Shown piece by piece: positions 26,323 to 33,949 of a DNA stretch of 64,000 bases. The notes under the pieces are model-generated. The model saw only the letters and a program-made list of their open reading frames with translations, was not told the DNA's origin and did not search any database. Source of the DNA: JANMDN01 sp031376285. GTDB taxonomy: Bacteria > Actinomycetota > Thermoleophilia > Miltoncostaeales > Miltoncostaeaceae. The DNA lies in NCBI GenBank assembly GCA_031376285.1, contig JANMDN010000080.1, positions 31,032-95,031 on the forward strand, given 5' to 3'. The position numbers were made by a program, and so were the translations under genes. Every line of letters starts with the position of its first letter. Positions within the stretch are counted from its first letter, which is position 1.

Positions 26323-27234
26323 GTGCGCGTGATTGGGAGATCCCGCTCGAAGGGGATTGGTCGGATCGTCGTTTCAGGCGCGCTCGCGCTCATGGGGGCC
26401 ATCGGCCTCGTCGCGTGCGGCAGCTCGGATTCGGCCGGAGGCGCCGGGGCATCGGCCGGCGGCTCGCTGGCCTCGATCCTCGGAGATAGCCACGTCCACA
26501 GCCTCATCGTCGATCGAGAGGATCCGGCCCGCCTTCTGCTCGGACTCCATGGGGGCCTCTACGTGTCCGCCGACGCCGGACGCAGCTGGGACCTCGCCGA
26601 CCTCGAGGGCGACGACGCGATGAACCTCGCCAGCGCCGCCGAGGGCGCCCCCCTCTGGGTCGCCGGCCACGAGGTGCTCAAGCGATCCGACGACGACGGT
26701 GCGTCCTGGGAGGCCGTCCGCCCCGAGGGCCTTCCGGGACTTGATCTGCACGGCTTCGCGGTGAGGCCCGATCGGCCGAGGGAGATCGTGGCCGCCGTCG
26801 CCGGCCAGGGCCTCTATCGATCCAAGGATGGCGGCGCCTCCTTTGCGCTCCTCTCGACACAGGTCGGGCCGAGCGTCTTCGGGATGGCGCTCACCGCCGA
26901 CGGCACCCTCTTCGCCGCGGATCCCAGCCAGGGGCTGCTCGCGAGCTCCGATGGCGGGCGCACGTTCCGCGTCGCCATCCAGGGTCAGGGGCTCGTGTCG
27001 GTGGCCGCGGTGCCTCGTCTCCCGCGTCTCGTGCTGGCGGGCGGTCAGCCGGGAGTCATCGTCTCCCGGGACGGTGGCGACCTCTGGGAGCCGGCGTTCA
27101 AGGATGCCGGCGTGGCCGCCGTGGCGATCGACCCCAGCGATCCACGCCGTGCCTATGCCGTGGGTGATGACGAGCGGCTCTACACGACTGGCGACGCAGC
27201 CCGCACTTGGTCGACCGTCGAGGAGGGTGCGTAG
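26323..27234 (+). CDS. Lipoprotein with BNR/sortilin-like propeller
   Basis: 303 residues from a GTG with GGGAGG 6 nt upstream (26311-26316). The lipobox is LMGAIGLVACGSS. The rest is five or six repeats of a BNR-type blade with Asp-box-like motifs: YVSADAGRSWDLA, KRSDDDGASWEAV, YRSKDGGASFALL, ASSDGGRTFRVA and VSRDGGDLWEP. Such proteins sit on the outer face of the membrane; no catalytic residue is evident. It follows the broken SCO1 gene and may have been co-transcribed with it. Confidence 0.85.
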   Translation: MRVIGRSRSKGIGRIVVSGALALMGAIGLVACGSSDSAGGAGASAGGSLASILGDSHVHSLIVDREDPARLLLGLHGGLYVSADAGRSWDLADLEGDDAMNLASAAEGAPLWVAGHEVLKRSDDDGASWEAVRPEGLPGLDLHGFAVRPDRPREIVAAVAGQGLYRSKDGGASFALLSTQVGPSVFGMALTADGTLFAADPSQGLLASSDGGRTFRVAIQGQGLVSVAAVPRLPRLVLAGGQPGVIVSRDGGDLWEPAFKDAGVAAVAIDPSDPRRAYAVGDDERLYTTGDAARTWSTVEEGA

Positions 27235-27249
27235 TCCGGGGCGCGCGTT

Positions 27250-27969
27250 TTAGCCGAACTGGTTAAAGCGCGAGAGCTCGCGCGTGATCACCGCGAGCTG
27301 CCCGGAGGCCACGAGCAGACCCATCGCGACGAGCCCAGCTCCCGAGATAAGGGAGAGCGCTGCACCGGCTCGGCGAACGCGTCCGAACATGCCCACCGCC
27401 CGATCGAACGCGAGGCTGGTCGCGAGAAAGGGCACCCCGAGCCCGGCCGAGTATGCGAGCAGTAGCGCCGCGCCACCGCTCGGGCTCTGATCGGTCGCGG
27501 CGAAGGTGAGGATCCCCCCGAGGATCGGTCCGATGCAGGGGGTCCAGCCGATCGCGAAGACGACCCCGGTCAGAAGGCCTCCACTCATGCGCCCGCCCCG
27601 CCCGCCCGCCCACGCCAGCGGCCGCCACTCGCGCTGACCGACGCCCAGGCGTGGCCCGAGGACCACGATCAGCCCCAGGACGATGAGGAGCAACCCTCCG
27701 GCCAGCTCGAGCCCGCGTCGTTGGCCCTTCAGGATCGCGCTCGTGCCCCCGATGCCCGCGCCGAGGAGGGCAAACACAAGGGCGAAGCCCCCGATGAACG
27801 CGAGGGTCGGGGCGACGACGGCTCGGCGCTGGTGAGCGATCCTCTCCACCGAGACCCCGGAGATGAAGGCGAGATACCCGGGCACCAGGGCGAGGACGCA
27901 GGGCGAGAGGAACGAGACGACCCCACCGGTGAAGGCGACGGCGAACGCGGTCGCTCCGAGCTCGCTCAC
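27250..27969 (-). CDS. ccdA: CcdA-family thiol-disulfide transmembrane protein
   Basis: 239 residues from a GTG overlapping the TlpA-like stop (GTGA). Six membrane helices in two inverted halves, each with the conserved Cys-Pro motif: VVSFLSPCVLALVPGYL and GWTPCIGPILGGIL. CcdA moves electrons from cytoplasmic thioredoxin to extracytoplasmic thioredoxin-like proteins for cytochrome c maturation or copper-centre assembly. The coupled TlpA/ResA-like partner is its probable acceptor. Confidence 0.93.
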   Translation of the reverse strand: MSELGATAFAVAFTGGVVSFLSPCVLALVPGYLAFISGVSVERIAHQRRAVVAPTLAFIGGFALVFALLGAGIGGTSAILKGQRRGLELAGGLLLIVLGLIVVLGPRLGVGQREWRPLAWAGGRGGRMSGGLLTGVVFAIGWTPCIGPILGGILTFAATDQSPSGGAALLLAYSAGLGVPFLATSLAFDRAVGMFGRVRRAGAALSLISGAGLVAMGLLVASGQLAVITRELSRFNQFG

Positions 27970-28595
27970 GGCCCGGACCCGCCGAGGATCAACTCCATGC
28001 CCTCGGCGATCTGCCCCGCGTTGATCTCACCCACCCAGTGGACGCGGACGCGGCCGGCGCGGTTGATGAAAAAGGTCTCCGGCACTCCGGTGAGCCCGTA
28101 GTCGCGATAGCTCTTCTCGCTCTTGTCGCGGACGTGGGGGTAGGTCTGGCGGTACTGAGCGATGAAGTCCAGCGCGTCGCCCCTCAGGTCCTGGATGTCG
28201 ATTCCGAGGACGACCGCGCCCTGGGCTTGGCCCGCCCTCCAGGCGCCTTCGAGGATCGGTGCCTCGCGTTTGCAAGGGTCGCACCAGGAGGCCCAGAAGT
28301 TGAGCACGACCGGGCGACCGCGAAGCTCCGAGAGCGAGAGAGGCTCGCCGGTGCGCTTACCGAGCGTGTCGCCGTTGGCGAGTACCGGGAGGGTGAATTC
28401 GTGCGCTTCCTTGGGCTCGCCCCGGGCGATCGCGTTGTCGATGCTGGTATCCACCTTGCCGGCCGTGAGGCCGACGACGAGGAGGGTGACGAAGCCACCC
28501 ACAAGAAGCGCTGCCAGGACGGCGAAGAGAATGCGGCGGGCGGGTCGCGCCTCCTCGGCGGGCTCGGGCTCGCCGGATGAAGTATCAGCGGGCAT
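27966..28595 (-). CDS. TlpA/ResA-type membrane-anchored thioredoxin
   Basis: 209 residues from ATG 28595; the longer frame to 28694 is rejected because a TAGGGT -10 box (28609-28604, minus strand) lies 8 nt before this ATG. One membrane anchor (ILFAVLAALLVGGFVTLLVVGL) and a thioredoxin fold with active site NFWASWCDPCKREAP and cis-Pro loop LTGVPETFFINRAG. It should reduce apocytochrome or copper-site disulfides using electrons from CcdA. The dyad at 28608-28626 touches its promoter. Confidence 0.92.
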   Translation of the reverse strand: MPADTSSGEPEPAEEARPARRILFAVLAALLVGGFVTLLVVGLTAGKVDTSIDNAIARGEPKEAHEFTLPVLANGDTLGKRTGEPLSLSELRGRPVVLNFWASWCDPCKREAPILEGAWRAGQAQGAVVLGIDIQDLRGDALDFIAQYRQTYPHVRDKSEKSYRDYGLTGVPETFFINRAGRVRVHWVGEINAGQIAEGMELILGGSGP

Positions 28596-28607
28596 CGCGA
28601 CCAACCC

Positions 28608-28626
28608 TATTACGTCGCGCGTAGTA
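28608..28626. promoter_or_regulatory. BlaI-type operator, copy 3
   Basis: TATTACGTCGCGCGTAGTA overlaps the upstream edge of the minus-strand -10 box of the TlpA-like gene. Compared with copies 1 and 2, the half-site CGTAGT is invariant and the spacing is the same. Confidence 0.65.
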
Positions 28627-28740
28627 GTAGGCACCCTCACCGGGCCGACCGTCCGCCTCTCATGGGTGCAACGTCGTCTTCTTCGGTCTGCCACACAGTC
28701 AGGAAGACCTTAAATGGATCGTCCCCGTTCGGACGCCTCG

Positions 28741-29300
28741 TGGGCAGCGACCGCGACACCGCGACCGCGGTGGCTGCGCTCACCGTCGAGGGCCTCGAGA
28801 AGGTCTACGACGGCACTGTGGCGTTACGGGGGCTTGACCTTCGCGTCCCAGCCGGAGCCTTCTACGGTCTTCTCGGTCCCAACGGCTCCGGTAAGACGAC
28901 GCTGATAGGGATGATCACCGGCCTCGTGCGGGCGCCCCGCGGACACATCCGCATCTTCGGCCACGATGCGGTGGCCGATCAGCGCAGCGCCAAGCTGCGG
29001 GTGGGGCTCGCCCCGCAGGAGGTCCACCCCGACCGCTTCCTCTCGGTGCGCCAGGTGCGCTCCTACCACAGGCGCTACTTCGGGATGGCACCGCCGAAGC
29101 AGAGGAGCGCCGAGCAGTTGCTCGGAGCCTTCGACCTGGCCTCGAAGGCGGGCTCGCGGCCCAATCGCCCTCTCGGGCGGCACGCGCTAACGCCTTCTGA
29201 TCGCGCGCGCCCTCGTCCGTCGTCCACGTCTGGTGATCAGATCCTCGATGAGCCCACCGTCGGCGTCGATCTCGCTCTGCGCCACGAGCTCAGGAGTGTG
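28741..29300 (+). pseudogene. Broken ABC-2-type ATPase subunit
   Basis: An ATPase begins with LTVEGLEKVYDGTVALRGLDL, Walker A LLGPNGSGKTTLIG and Q-loop VGLAPQEVHPDRFLSV. The signature LSGG is shifted out of frame near 29170, Walker B reads ILDEPTVGVDLALRHELR, and then the protein stops being an ATPase: the last ~90 residues (H-loop and onward) are missing and the sequence runs directly into the permease. That deletion cannot be a sequencing slip, so this is a true pseudogene. Confidence 0.75.
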
Positions 29301-30033
29301 TCGCGGCGCGGCACCCTTGCCCTCGCCGGACGCGAGGTGCGTCGGGTGCTCCGGCTTTGCCCAGACGATCCTGCCCGCGGTGGCGACGACGGTCTCTTCC
29401 TGGCGATCTTTGGCGGCGCGCTCGGCGATCGTCTCCAGCAGGTTGAGGGCGTTTCGTACCTGTCGTTCATCCTGCCGGGCCTCTCGTGATGACCGTCGCC
29501 GGCCAGGCGTTTGCGAACGCCTCGAGCAGCCGCTTCCAGGCCAAGAACGAGGGCTACATCGAGGAGGTGTTGACGAGCCCGCTGCGATCCCCCGAGATCG
29601 TCGCGAGCTACCTGGCCGGCGGCTTCGCGCGGGGCTCGCTCGCGGCCGCCGCCATCGCCCTTCCCTTCTCGATGGCTGCACCGGCCGGCCGTCGCCGTGA
29701 TCGCACTGGCGCTCACCGGAGTCGTATTCAGCGCTCTCGGGGTGTCACCGGCCTCTACGCCGACAGCTTCGACGAGCACGCCTTCGTCGCCAACCTCGTC
29801 ATCTCACCGCTCGCGCTCGTGGGAAGGGTCTTCTACTCGGTCGATTGGCTCTCCGAGCCGTGGGCGACGCTGACGCGCGTTGGTCCCATCGACTACCTCG
29901 CGGATGCGTCTCGCTCAGGGCTTACCGGCGTCCAGGAGAACAGCCTCACGGCCTCGCTCCCCGTCGCCGCAGGCGTCGCGATCGGCGCTGCGGCGGTGGC
30001 GCTTCTCGGGCGCGGGTGGCGATTAAGGCGTGA
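29300..30033 (+). pseudogene. Broken ABC-2-type permease fused to the ATPase remnant
   Basis: Permease-like sequence in several frames: RGTLALAGREVRRVLRL, AQTILPAVATTV, FLAIFGGALGDRLQQVEGVSYLSFILPG, MMTVAGQAFANASSS, AKNEGYIEEVLTSPLRS, then after further shifts VTGLYADSFDEHAFVANLVISPLALVG and PWATLTRVGPIDYLADASRSGLTG. The pattern matches daunorubicin/multidrug-type ABC-2 exporters. Multiple shifts plus the fusion show loss of function. Confidence 0.7.
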
Positions 30034-30191
30034 TGGCGGCGAGTGCCTCTCCGTCGGACTCAGCCCCACACCGAGCTACGCGCGCCGGCCCAAGTCCGTA
30101 CGGCCCGAGTGCAGAGGGAGTTACTTCGCGCGTGCCGCGGGTGTTTCGGGCGACTTCGTCCCCCGAAACACCCGGTTGCTCAAGTCGTGCC

Positions 30192-30845
30192 TCAGGCGGC
30201 GGCTGCCCCCTTGCCTGCCAGTGGCCCGCGCCGCACGCGCGTCATCGACGAGTGGCAGTCCTCGTGCTCAAAGCTGATGTCGCCGCTCACCCTCAGGCGC
30301 TTCGCTAGGGCGGTCTCGGCGCTGTCGTTCTCGCCGGTGTACTCGAAGCCGCCCGGGATCGTCACGATGATCCGGTGGTCCGGAGGTGGGTCTCCGAAGC
30401 CCTTGAGCGACTCGACCTCGGTCTCCAGGACGTCGCCGGCGCGCATCCGACCGCGCCGCGTCGCCAGGTCGAACTCCCACTCGAACGGCACGAACAGGGG
30501 AGGGTGGACCGTCGGGCAGACCGCCGCAACGATCTCGAAGAGCGTGTCCCCGTGCGCTCCGGACATGATCTCGAGCAGGGCCTGCCGCTGACGCTCATCC
30601 GCGCGCTCGTCGATGAGCGGTTGCACCGCGCCGTTGCCCTCATCCATGCGCCCAGGCCACCACACTGTGCCCGCGAAGAACAGTCCGTCGAGGTTCACGT
30701 CGCCGAAGTGCCCCCGGTCGATCCGCATCGCCACCATCCCCTCGCAGTTGGGGTGGGTTGGCGCTTGGTTGAAGTCGCAGGGACATCCTGGGTCGCAGTT
30801 GCAGTTCTTGAACCACTCACCCTCGAGATTCCAGTCCTCGGCCAT
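30192..30845 (-). CDS. DUF1326-family protein
   Basis: 217 residues from ATG 30845, with AGGAGG 8 nt upstream (a GTG three codons earlier is less likely). The diagnostic N-terminal Cys cluster NCNCDPGCPCDFN looks like a metal or redox site; the rest is a single cytosolic domain (FFAGTVWWPGRMDEGNG, PPPDHRIIVTIPGGFEYTGEND). Function is unknown. It is followed 22 bp downstream by a DUF2182 membrane protein, a pairing I have seen repeatedly in actinobacteria. Confidence 0.87.
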   Translation of the reverse strand: MAEDWNLEGEWFKNCNCDPGCPCDFNQAPTHPNCEGMVAMRIDRGHFGDVNLDGLFFAGTVWWPGRMDEGNGAVQPLIDERADERQRQALLEIMSGAHGDTLFEIVAAVCPTVHPPLFVPFEWEFDLATRRGRMRAGDVLETEVESLKGFGDPPPDHRIIVTIPGGFEYTGENDSAETALAKRLRVSGDISFEHEDCHSSMTRVRRGPLAGKGAAAA

Positions 30846-30867
30846 CGTCGTCACCTCCTCGGGCCCC

Positions 30868-31698
30868 TTAGGAGCCCATCGTTATCTGTCCGCCTATGTC
30901 GCCCATCCCACCGAGCCCCGGCAGCAATGACGGCTCGACGAGCGCTACGAGCCCGAGCACCGCGAGCGCCACCGCGAGCAACACTCCGCCGCCGACCAGA
31001 CGAGGCGGGAGCAGCTTCTCGCCGGCGATCGCCGCGGCCACCAGAGCCATCCACGTGACGCTCGCCGCCCCGAAGGCGACCAGCACGGCCATCAGCATCA
31101 CGCAGCAGCCGACGCAGTAGGCGCCGTGCTCGATCCCCATTCGCAGGGCGCCGGCCCGCCCCTCACGCCATCGCGACAGCAGAAAATCGAACGGGCTGCG
31201 GCAGCGGCGCAGGCAGGTTCGCTTGAGCGGCGTCGCTTGGTAGATCGCCGCCGCGAGCGCCGTCGGGGCGATGACCCGGCGCGCCAAGTCGGCGTCGGAG
31301 AGGTCGCCGAGCCCAGCCGACAGCAGTCGCAACGCGGCGAAGGCCACCACTCCGACCGCCGTCCAGGCCGCCAGGTAGCCGGTCACGAACGCGGCGCTCC
31401 ATCCGGTGGTGTTCGCCCCGCCCAGCGCGCGCCGACGCATGACCCGCCGGTGGACGCCGACCGCCGGCGCGACCGAGGGCAGCATCATGGCGCCCATCAT
31501 CACCACCCACATCACCAAGAACGGTGCGAGGGCGCCCGCGTCGAAGCGGCCCTGCATGTCCATCGCGTGCATCCACCAGACGCTCACCGCCCAAAGCGGC
31601 ACCGCGCCGAGCACGAGGAGAAGCTCCGTCCCTCCGAGCCGCGGTTGCGCCGCCTCCGAGGTCCACGAAGCTGTGGAGGAGCCGTGAGCTGCTCCCAC
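30868..31698 (-). CDS. DUF2182-family membrane protein
   Basis: 276 residues from GTG 31698; the start is uncertain because the frame is open to 31932. About six membrane helices carry the family signatures: FLVMWVVMMGAMMLPS, IYQATPLKRTCLRRCRSPF and GIEHGAYCVGCCVMLM, i.e. conserved Cys, His and Met suited to a metal ion in the membrane. It is upstream of DUF1326 in the same direction, with a gap of 22 bp. A joint role in metal handling is inference. Confidence 0.85.
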   Translation of the reverse strand: MGAAHGSSTASWTSEAAQPRLGGTELLLVLGAVPLWAVSVWWMHAMDMQGRFDAGALAPFLVMWVVMMGAMMLPSVAPAVGVHRRVMRRRALGGANTTGWSAAFVTGYLAAWTAVGVVAFAALRLLSAGLGDLSDADLARRVIAPTALAAAIYQATPLKRTCLRRCRSPFDFLLSRWREGRAGALRMGIEHGAYCVGCCVMLMAVLVAFGAASVTWMALVAAAIAGEKLLPPRLVGGGVLLAVALAVLGLVALVEPSLLPGLGGMGDIGGQITMGS

Positions 31699-32159
31699 AC
31701 CGTGTCCTGCGATGGTCGCGGCTCCTCCTCTCGGCCGATCAGCCTCGCCTCGCGAGCGTACATCGGGCACGCAGGAGCCGTCAAGCGGCCCGCCAGCCTC
31801 GGAGCGTGGCGAGGCGATGGGGGGCCTCGTCGGTCCCCTACCGCGTCCTGGCCGGTGGCAACCCCACACCCGGTGGGTTGCGCACACGAGGGTCCGGCTC
31901 TCGCACCACGATTCGCCCAACGCGATCCTCACGCTCGATGTCCGAGCCCCCCGGCCGTCAGAGACTGCTCCAGACCATGGCCGCGACCGAGGCCGCGCTC
32001 CAAGTTCGCGGCGATCCGATTGAACGGCCTCCGCGTACCCAGCCAGCTCTCTCGGCGCCGCATCTGCCCACCCCCCGATACGTAGGGCGCCGCTTGGCCC
32101 GCCGTGTCGAGGCTCGCACCCGATAGGGCGACGAAGGCGGCCGGTAGGCCTGGGGGGCT
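31699..32159. other. Gene-poor stretch before the IS21 remnant
   Basis: About 460 bp. A 62-codon plus-strand frame starting at 31938 (MSEPPGRQRLLQTMAATEAAL) is open but unsupported. The minus-strand frame continues from the istB remnant without looking like protein. I see no promoter or repeat. Confidence 0.35.
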
Positions 32160-32517
32160 AGTGGCGCGACAAGGAAATAGTGATGGGGTTCCGTCGGCTG
32201 CGGTACTTCGGCATGCGGCGTCCTTGATCCCTCACAGATCTCGTCGGTGAGGGCCCGTGGTGGTCGGGTCGGGATGTCGTTGCCTTGGAGGCGGTAGCTG
32301 TCGCCTTTAAGGGAGAGGATCTCGGCGTGGTGCACGAGGCGGTCGATCATCGCGGCTGCGACGACTTCGTCGCCGAAGATCTCGCCTCACCCGGAGAACG
32401 GCTTGTTGCTGGTCACGATGACTGAGGCGCGTTCGTAGCGGGCTGAGACGAGCTGGAAGATGAGGTTTGCGGCGGCCGGATCAACGGGGATGTCGCCGAC
32501 CTCCTCGATGAGATCCG
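32160..32517 (-). pseudogene. IS21-family istB remnant
   Basis: The C-terminal third of an IstB transposition ATPase: LIEEVGDIPVDPAAANLIFQ, LVSARYERASVIVTSNKPFSG, a TGA where TGG (Trp) is normal at 32388-32390, then GEIFGDEVVAAAMIDRLVHHAEILSLKGDSYR. The N-terminal AAA part and istA are absent, and the protein reads past its usual end. It marks an old insertion at the right edge of the accessory block. Confidence 0.85.
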
Positions 32518-32530
32518 GAACCTGACCACA

Positions 32531-32569
32531 CCTCGGACCGACCGCACGGGGGTGCCAGTCGGTCCGAGG
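32531..32569. terminator. Strong hairpin downstream of the hydrolase gene
   Basis: A 12-bp perfect stem, CCTCGGACCGAC with GTCGGTCCGAGG, encloses a smaller GCAC/GTGC stem. It follows the minus-strand hydrolase stop by 21 bp and precedes the istB remnant. There is no T-tract, but the stem is strong enough to act as a terminator barrier in either direction. Confidence 0.6.
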
Positions 32570-32590
32570 CGTCGTCAGTCGCTCGCCGCG

Positions 32591-33292
32591 CTACGAAGCG
32601 TTCGCGGCCGCGGCGATTGCGTCGGCGAGTTCAGCCGGACGTGACAGCAGCGGGATGTGACCGGCGTCGACCTCGACCACGTTGGTCGCGCTGGCGGCCA
32701 TACGACGCTGGAGCTCAGTCGAGAACACCCGGTCGTTTGTCGTGAGGATGTAGGTCGAGGGGTGCTCTTTCCAACCGAGCGCGCTCGGGCTCTCACCGAA
32801 CACCGAGAGGCGGTGCGTCCCGAGGGCGGCAATGATCGGGTCGGCCTGCTCCTGAGTGACGTCGTTGAAGAGATCAGCCTTGGCGCCCGCGGGGTCGAGG
32901 GTGCTGAGGCCGTCGTCGGTCGCGCGGATCGCGTTGCCCAGGGTGCTCGGGGTCGGGTCCTCGCCCATCAGGGAGAACGCCGACTCACCCTCCTGAGGAA
33001 GGATTGCGCAGGTGTAGACGAGGTGCGCGACCTTGTCGTTTCCGGCCGATGCCTCAGTGATGACCCCTCCGGAGTAGGAGTGGCCGACGACGACAGCTGG
33101 GGCGTCGAGTCCGTCCAGGGCCTTGCGGACCGCTGCGGCGTCGTCTGAAAGGGTCGCCGGACCCGACCCGCTTGAAGGAAGGTCGATCGCCACGCTCGTG
33201 ATGCCGCGCTTCTCGAGCTCGGCCTGCACGTAGCCCCACGCCCAGGCGCCGCCCCATGCGCCGTGAACAAGCAGTACTGGTGATGCGCTCAT
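32591..33292 (-). CDS. Alpha/beta hydrolase
   Basis: 233 residues; GGAGG at 33298-33302 supports ATG 33292. Oxyanion region VLLVHGAWGGAWAWGYV, nucleophile Ser in VVVGHSYSGGVI, acid in the TNDRVFSTEL region, and catalytic His in VDAGHIPLLSRP. This subgroup includes esterases of the salicylate-binding/MES type and hydrolases of aromatic esters. It is divergent from a MarR regulator with a shared perfect operator, so its substrate may be the regulator's ligand. Confidence 0.88.
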   Translation of the reverse strand: MSASPVLLVHGAWGGAWAWGYVQAELEKRGITSVAIDLPSSGSGPATLSDDAAAVRKALDGLDAPAVVVGHSYSGGVITEASAGNDKVAHLVYTCAILPQEGESAFSLMGEDPTPSTLGNAIRATDDGLSTLDPAGAKADLFNDVTQEQADPIIAALGTHRLSVFGESPSALGWKEHPSTYILTTNDRVFSTELQRRMAASATNVVEVDAGHIPLLSRPAELADAIAAAANAS

Positions 33293-33350
33293 TGGAACCT
33301 CCGGTTGACGGTGTGCCCGCACCGCCAGCCTTGGGTCAGCGCGGAACAAG

Positions 33351-33372
33351 AGTCGCTCAATGTTGAGCGACT
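33351..33372. promoter_or_regulatory. MarR operator between divergent genes
   Basis: AGTCGCTCAA, TG, TTGAGCGACT: a perfect 10-bp inverted repeat with a 2-bp centre. It lies in the -35 region of the MarR gene (TACACT -10 box at 33383-33388, 6 nt before GTG 33395) and upstream of the hydrolase, so one dimer could control both. Confidence 0.75.
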
Positions 33373-33394
33373 TTCAGGATCGTACACTCCCCTG

Positions 33395-33919
33395 GTGACC
33401 GGTGAACCCGCCTTTGCACACGAGGACGAATGCACTTCACGCGAGACCTCCTCGCCGCTGGTGGCATCGCTTTGCCAGCAGCTCGTTGTCGTCGGCGACG
33501 ACCTCGCCGAGGTGTTCGAGCGCGTCACACGGCGAAGCGGACTCACGCTTGTCCAGTACAACGCCCTGCACCTGCTCGCACGGGTCGCGCCCGAGGCGCA
33601 GGAGCCGTGGCAGCTCGCCCAGGTCCTCGGAATCGGGTCGAATCACATCACGGTCGTCCTCGACCGATTGGAGCAGCAGGCATTTGTCACGCGAGGACCC
33701 CACCCGAACGACGGGCGCCGGAGGCTCGTGCGGCTCACCCCGGCGGGGCAAGAGTGCACCGACCGAACATCGGCGAGCCTGCGAGAGTTGGAACGTCAGC
33801 TCGTCGACTCGGCCCTGGAGCCAGCCGAGCAGCGGGAGCTTCAGCGGCTCTCGGCGCAGCTTCGCCATGCGATTCGTGAGCTCGTGATCCCGGTCCGCGG
33901 CGTGCGCCCAGGTCCGTAG
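33395..33919 (+). CDS. MarR-family transcriptional regulator
   Basis: 174 residues from GTG 33395, chosen because the -10 box TACACT ends 6 nt upstream; the frame is open to 33305. Winged helix: YNALHLLARVAPEAQEPWQLAQVL, recognition helix SNHITVVLDRLEQQAFVTR, wing HPNDGRRRLVRLTPAG. A long C-terminal helix serves dimerisation. It probably represses itself and the divergent hydrolase in response to a small aromatic or similar ligand. Confidence 0.88.
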   Translation: MTGEPAFAHEDECTSRETSSPLVASLCQQLVVVGDDLAEVFERVTRRSGLTLVQYNALHLLARVAPEAQEPWQLAQVLGIGSNHITVVLDRLEQQAFVTRGPHPNDGRRRLVRLTPAGQECTDRTSASLRELERQLVDSALEPAEQRELQRLSAQLRHAIRELVIPVRGVRPGP

Positions 33920-33949
33920 GTCGCGCTGGGCCGGCCCTCCTGAGGGCGT

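Noticed and set aside
31938..32126. 62-codon plus-strand frame between DUF2182 and the istB remnant
   Set aside because: No motif, no ribosome site, and it overlaps remnant DNA.
17050..32569. Direct repeat of the tRNA-Ala 3' end as an attachment site at the island's right edge
   Set aside because: I looked for the T-loop and acceptor sequence around 30-33 kb and found no copy, so integration at the tRNA is only suggested by position.
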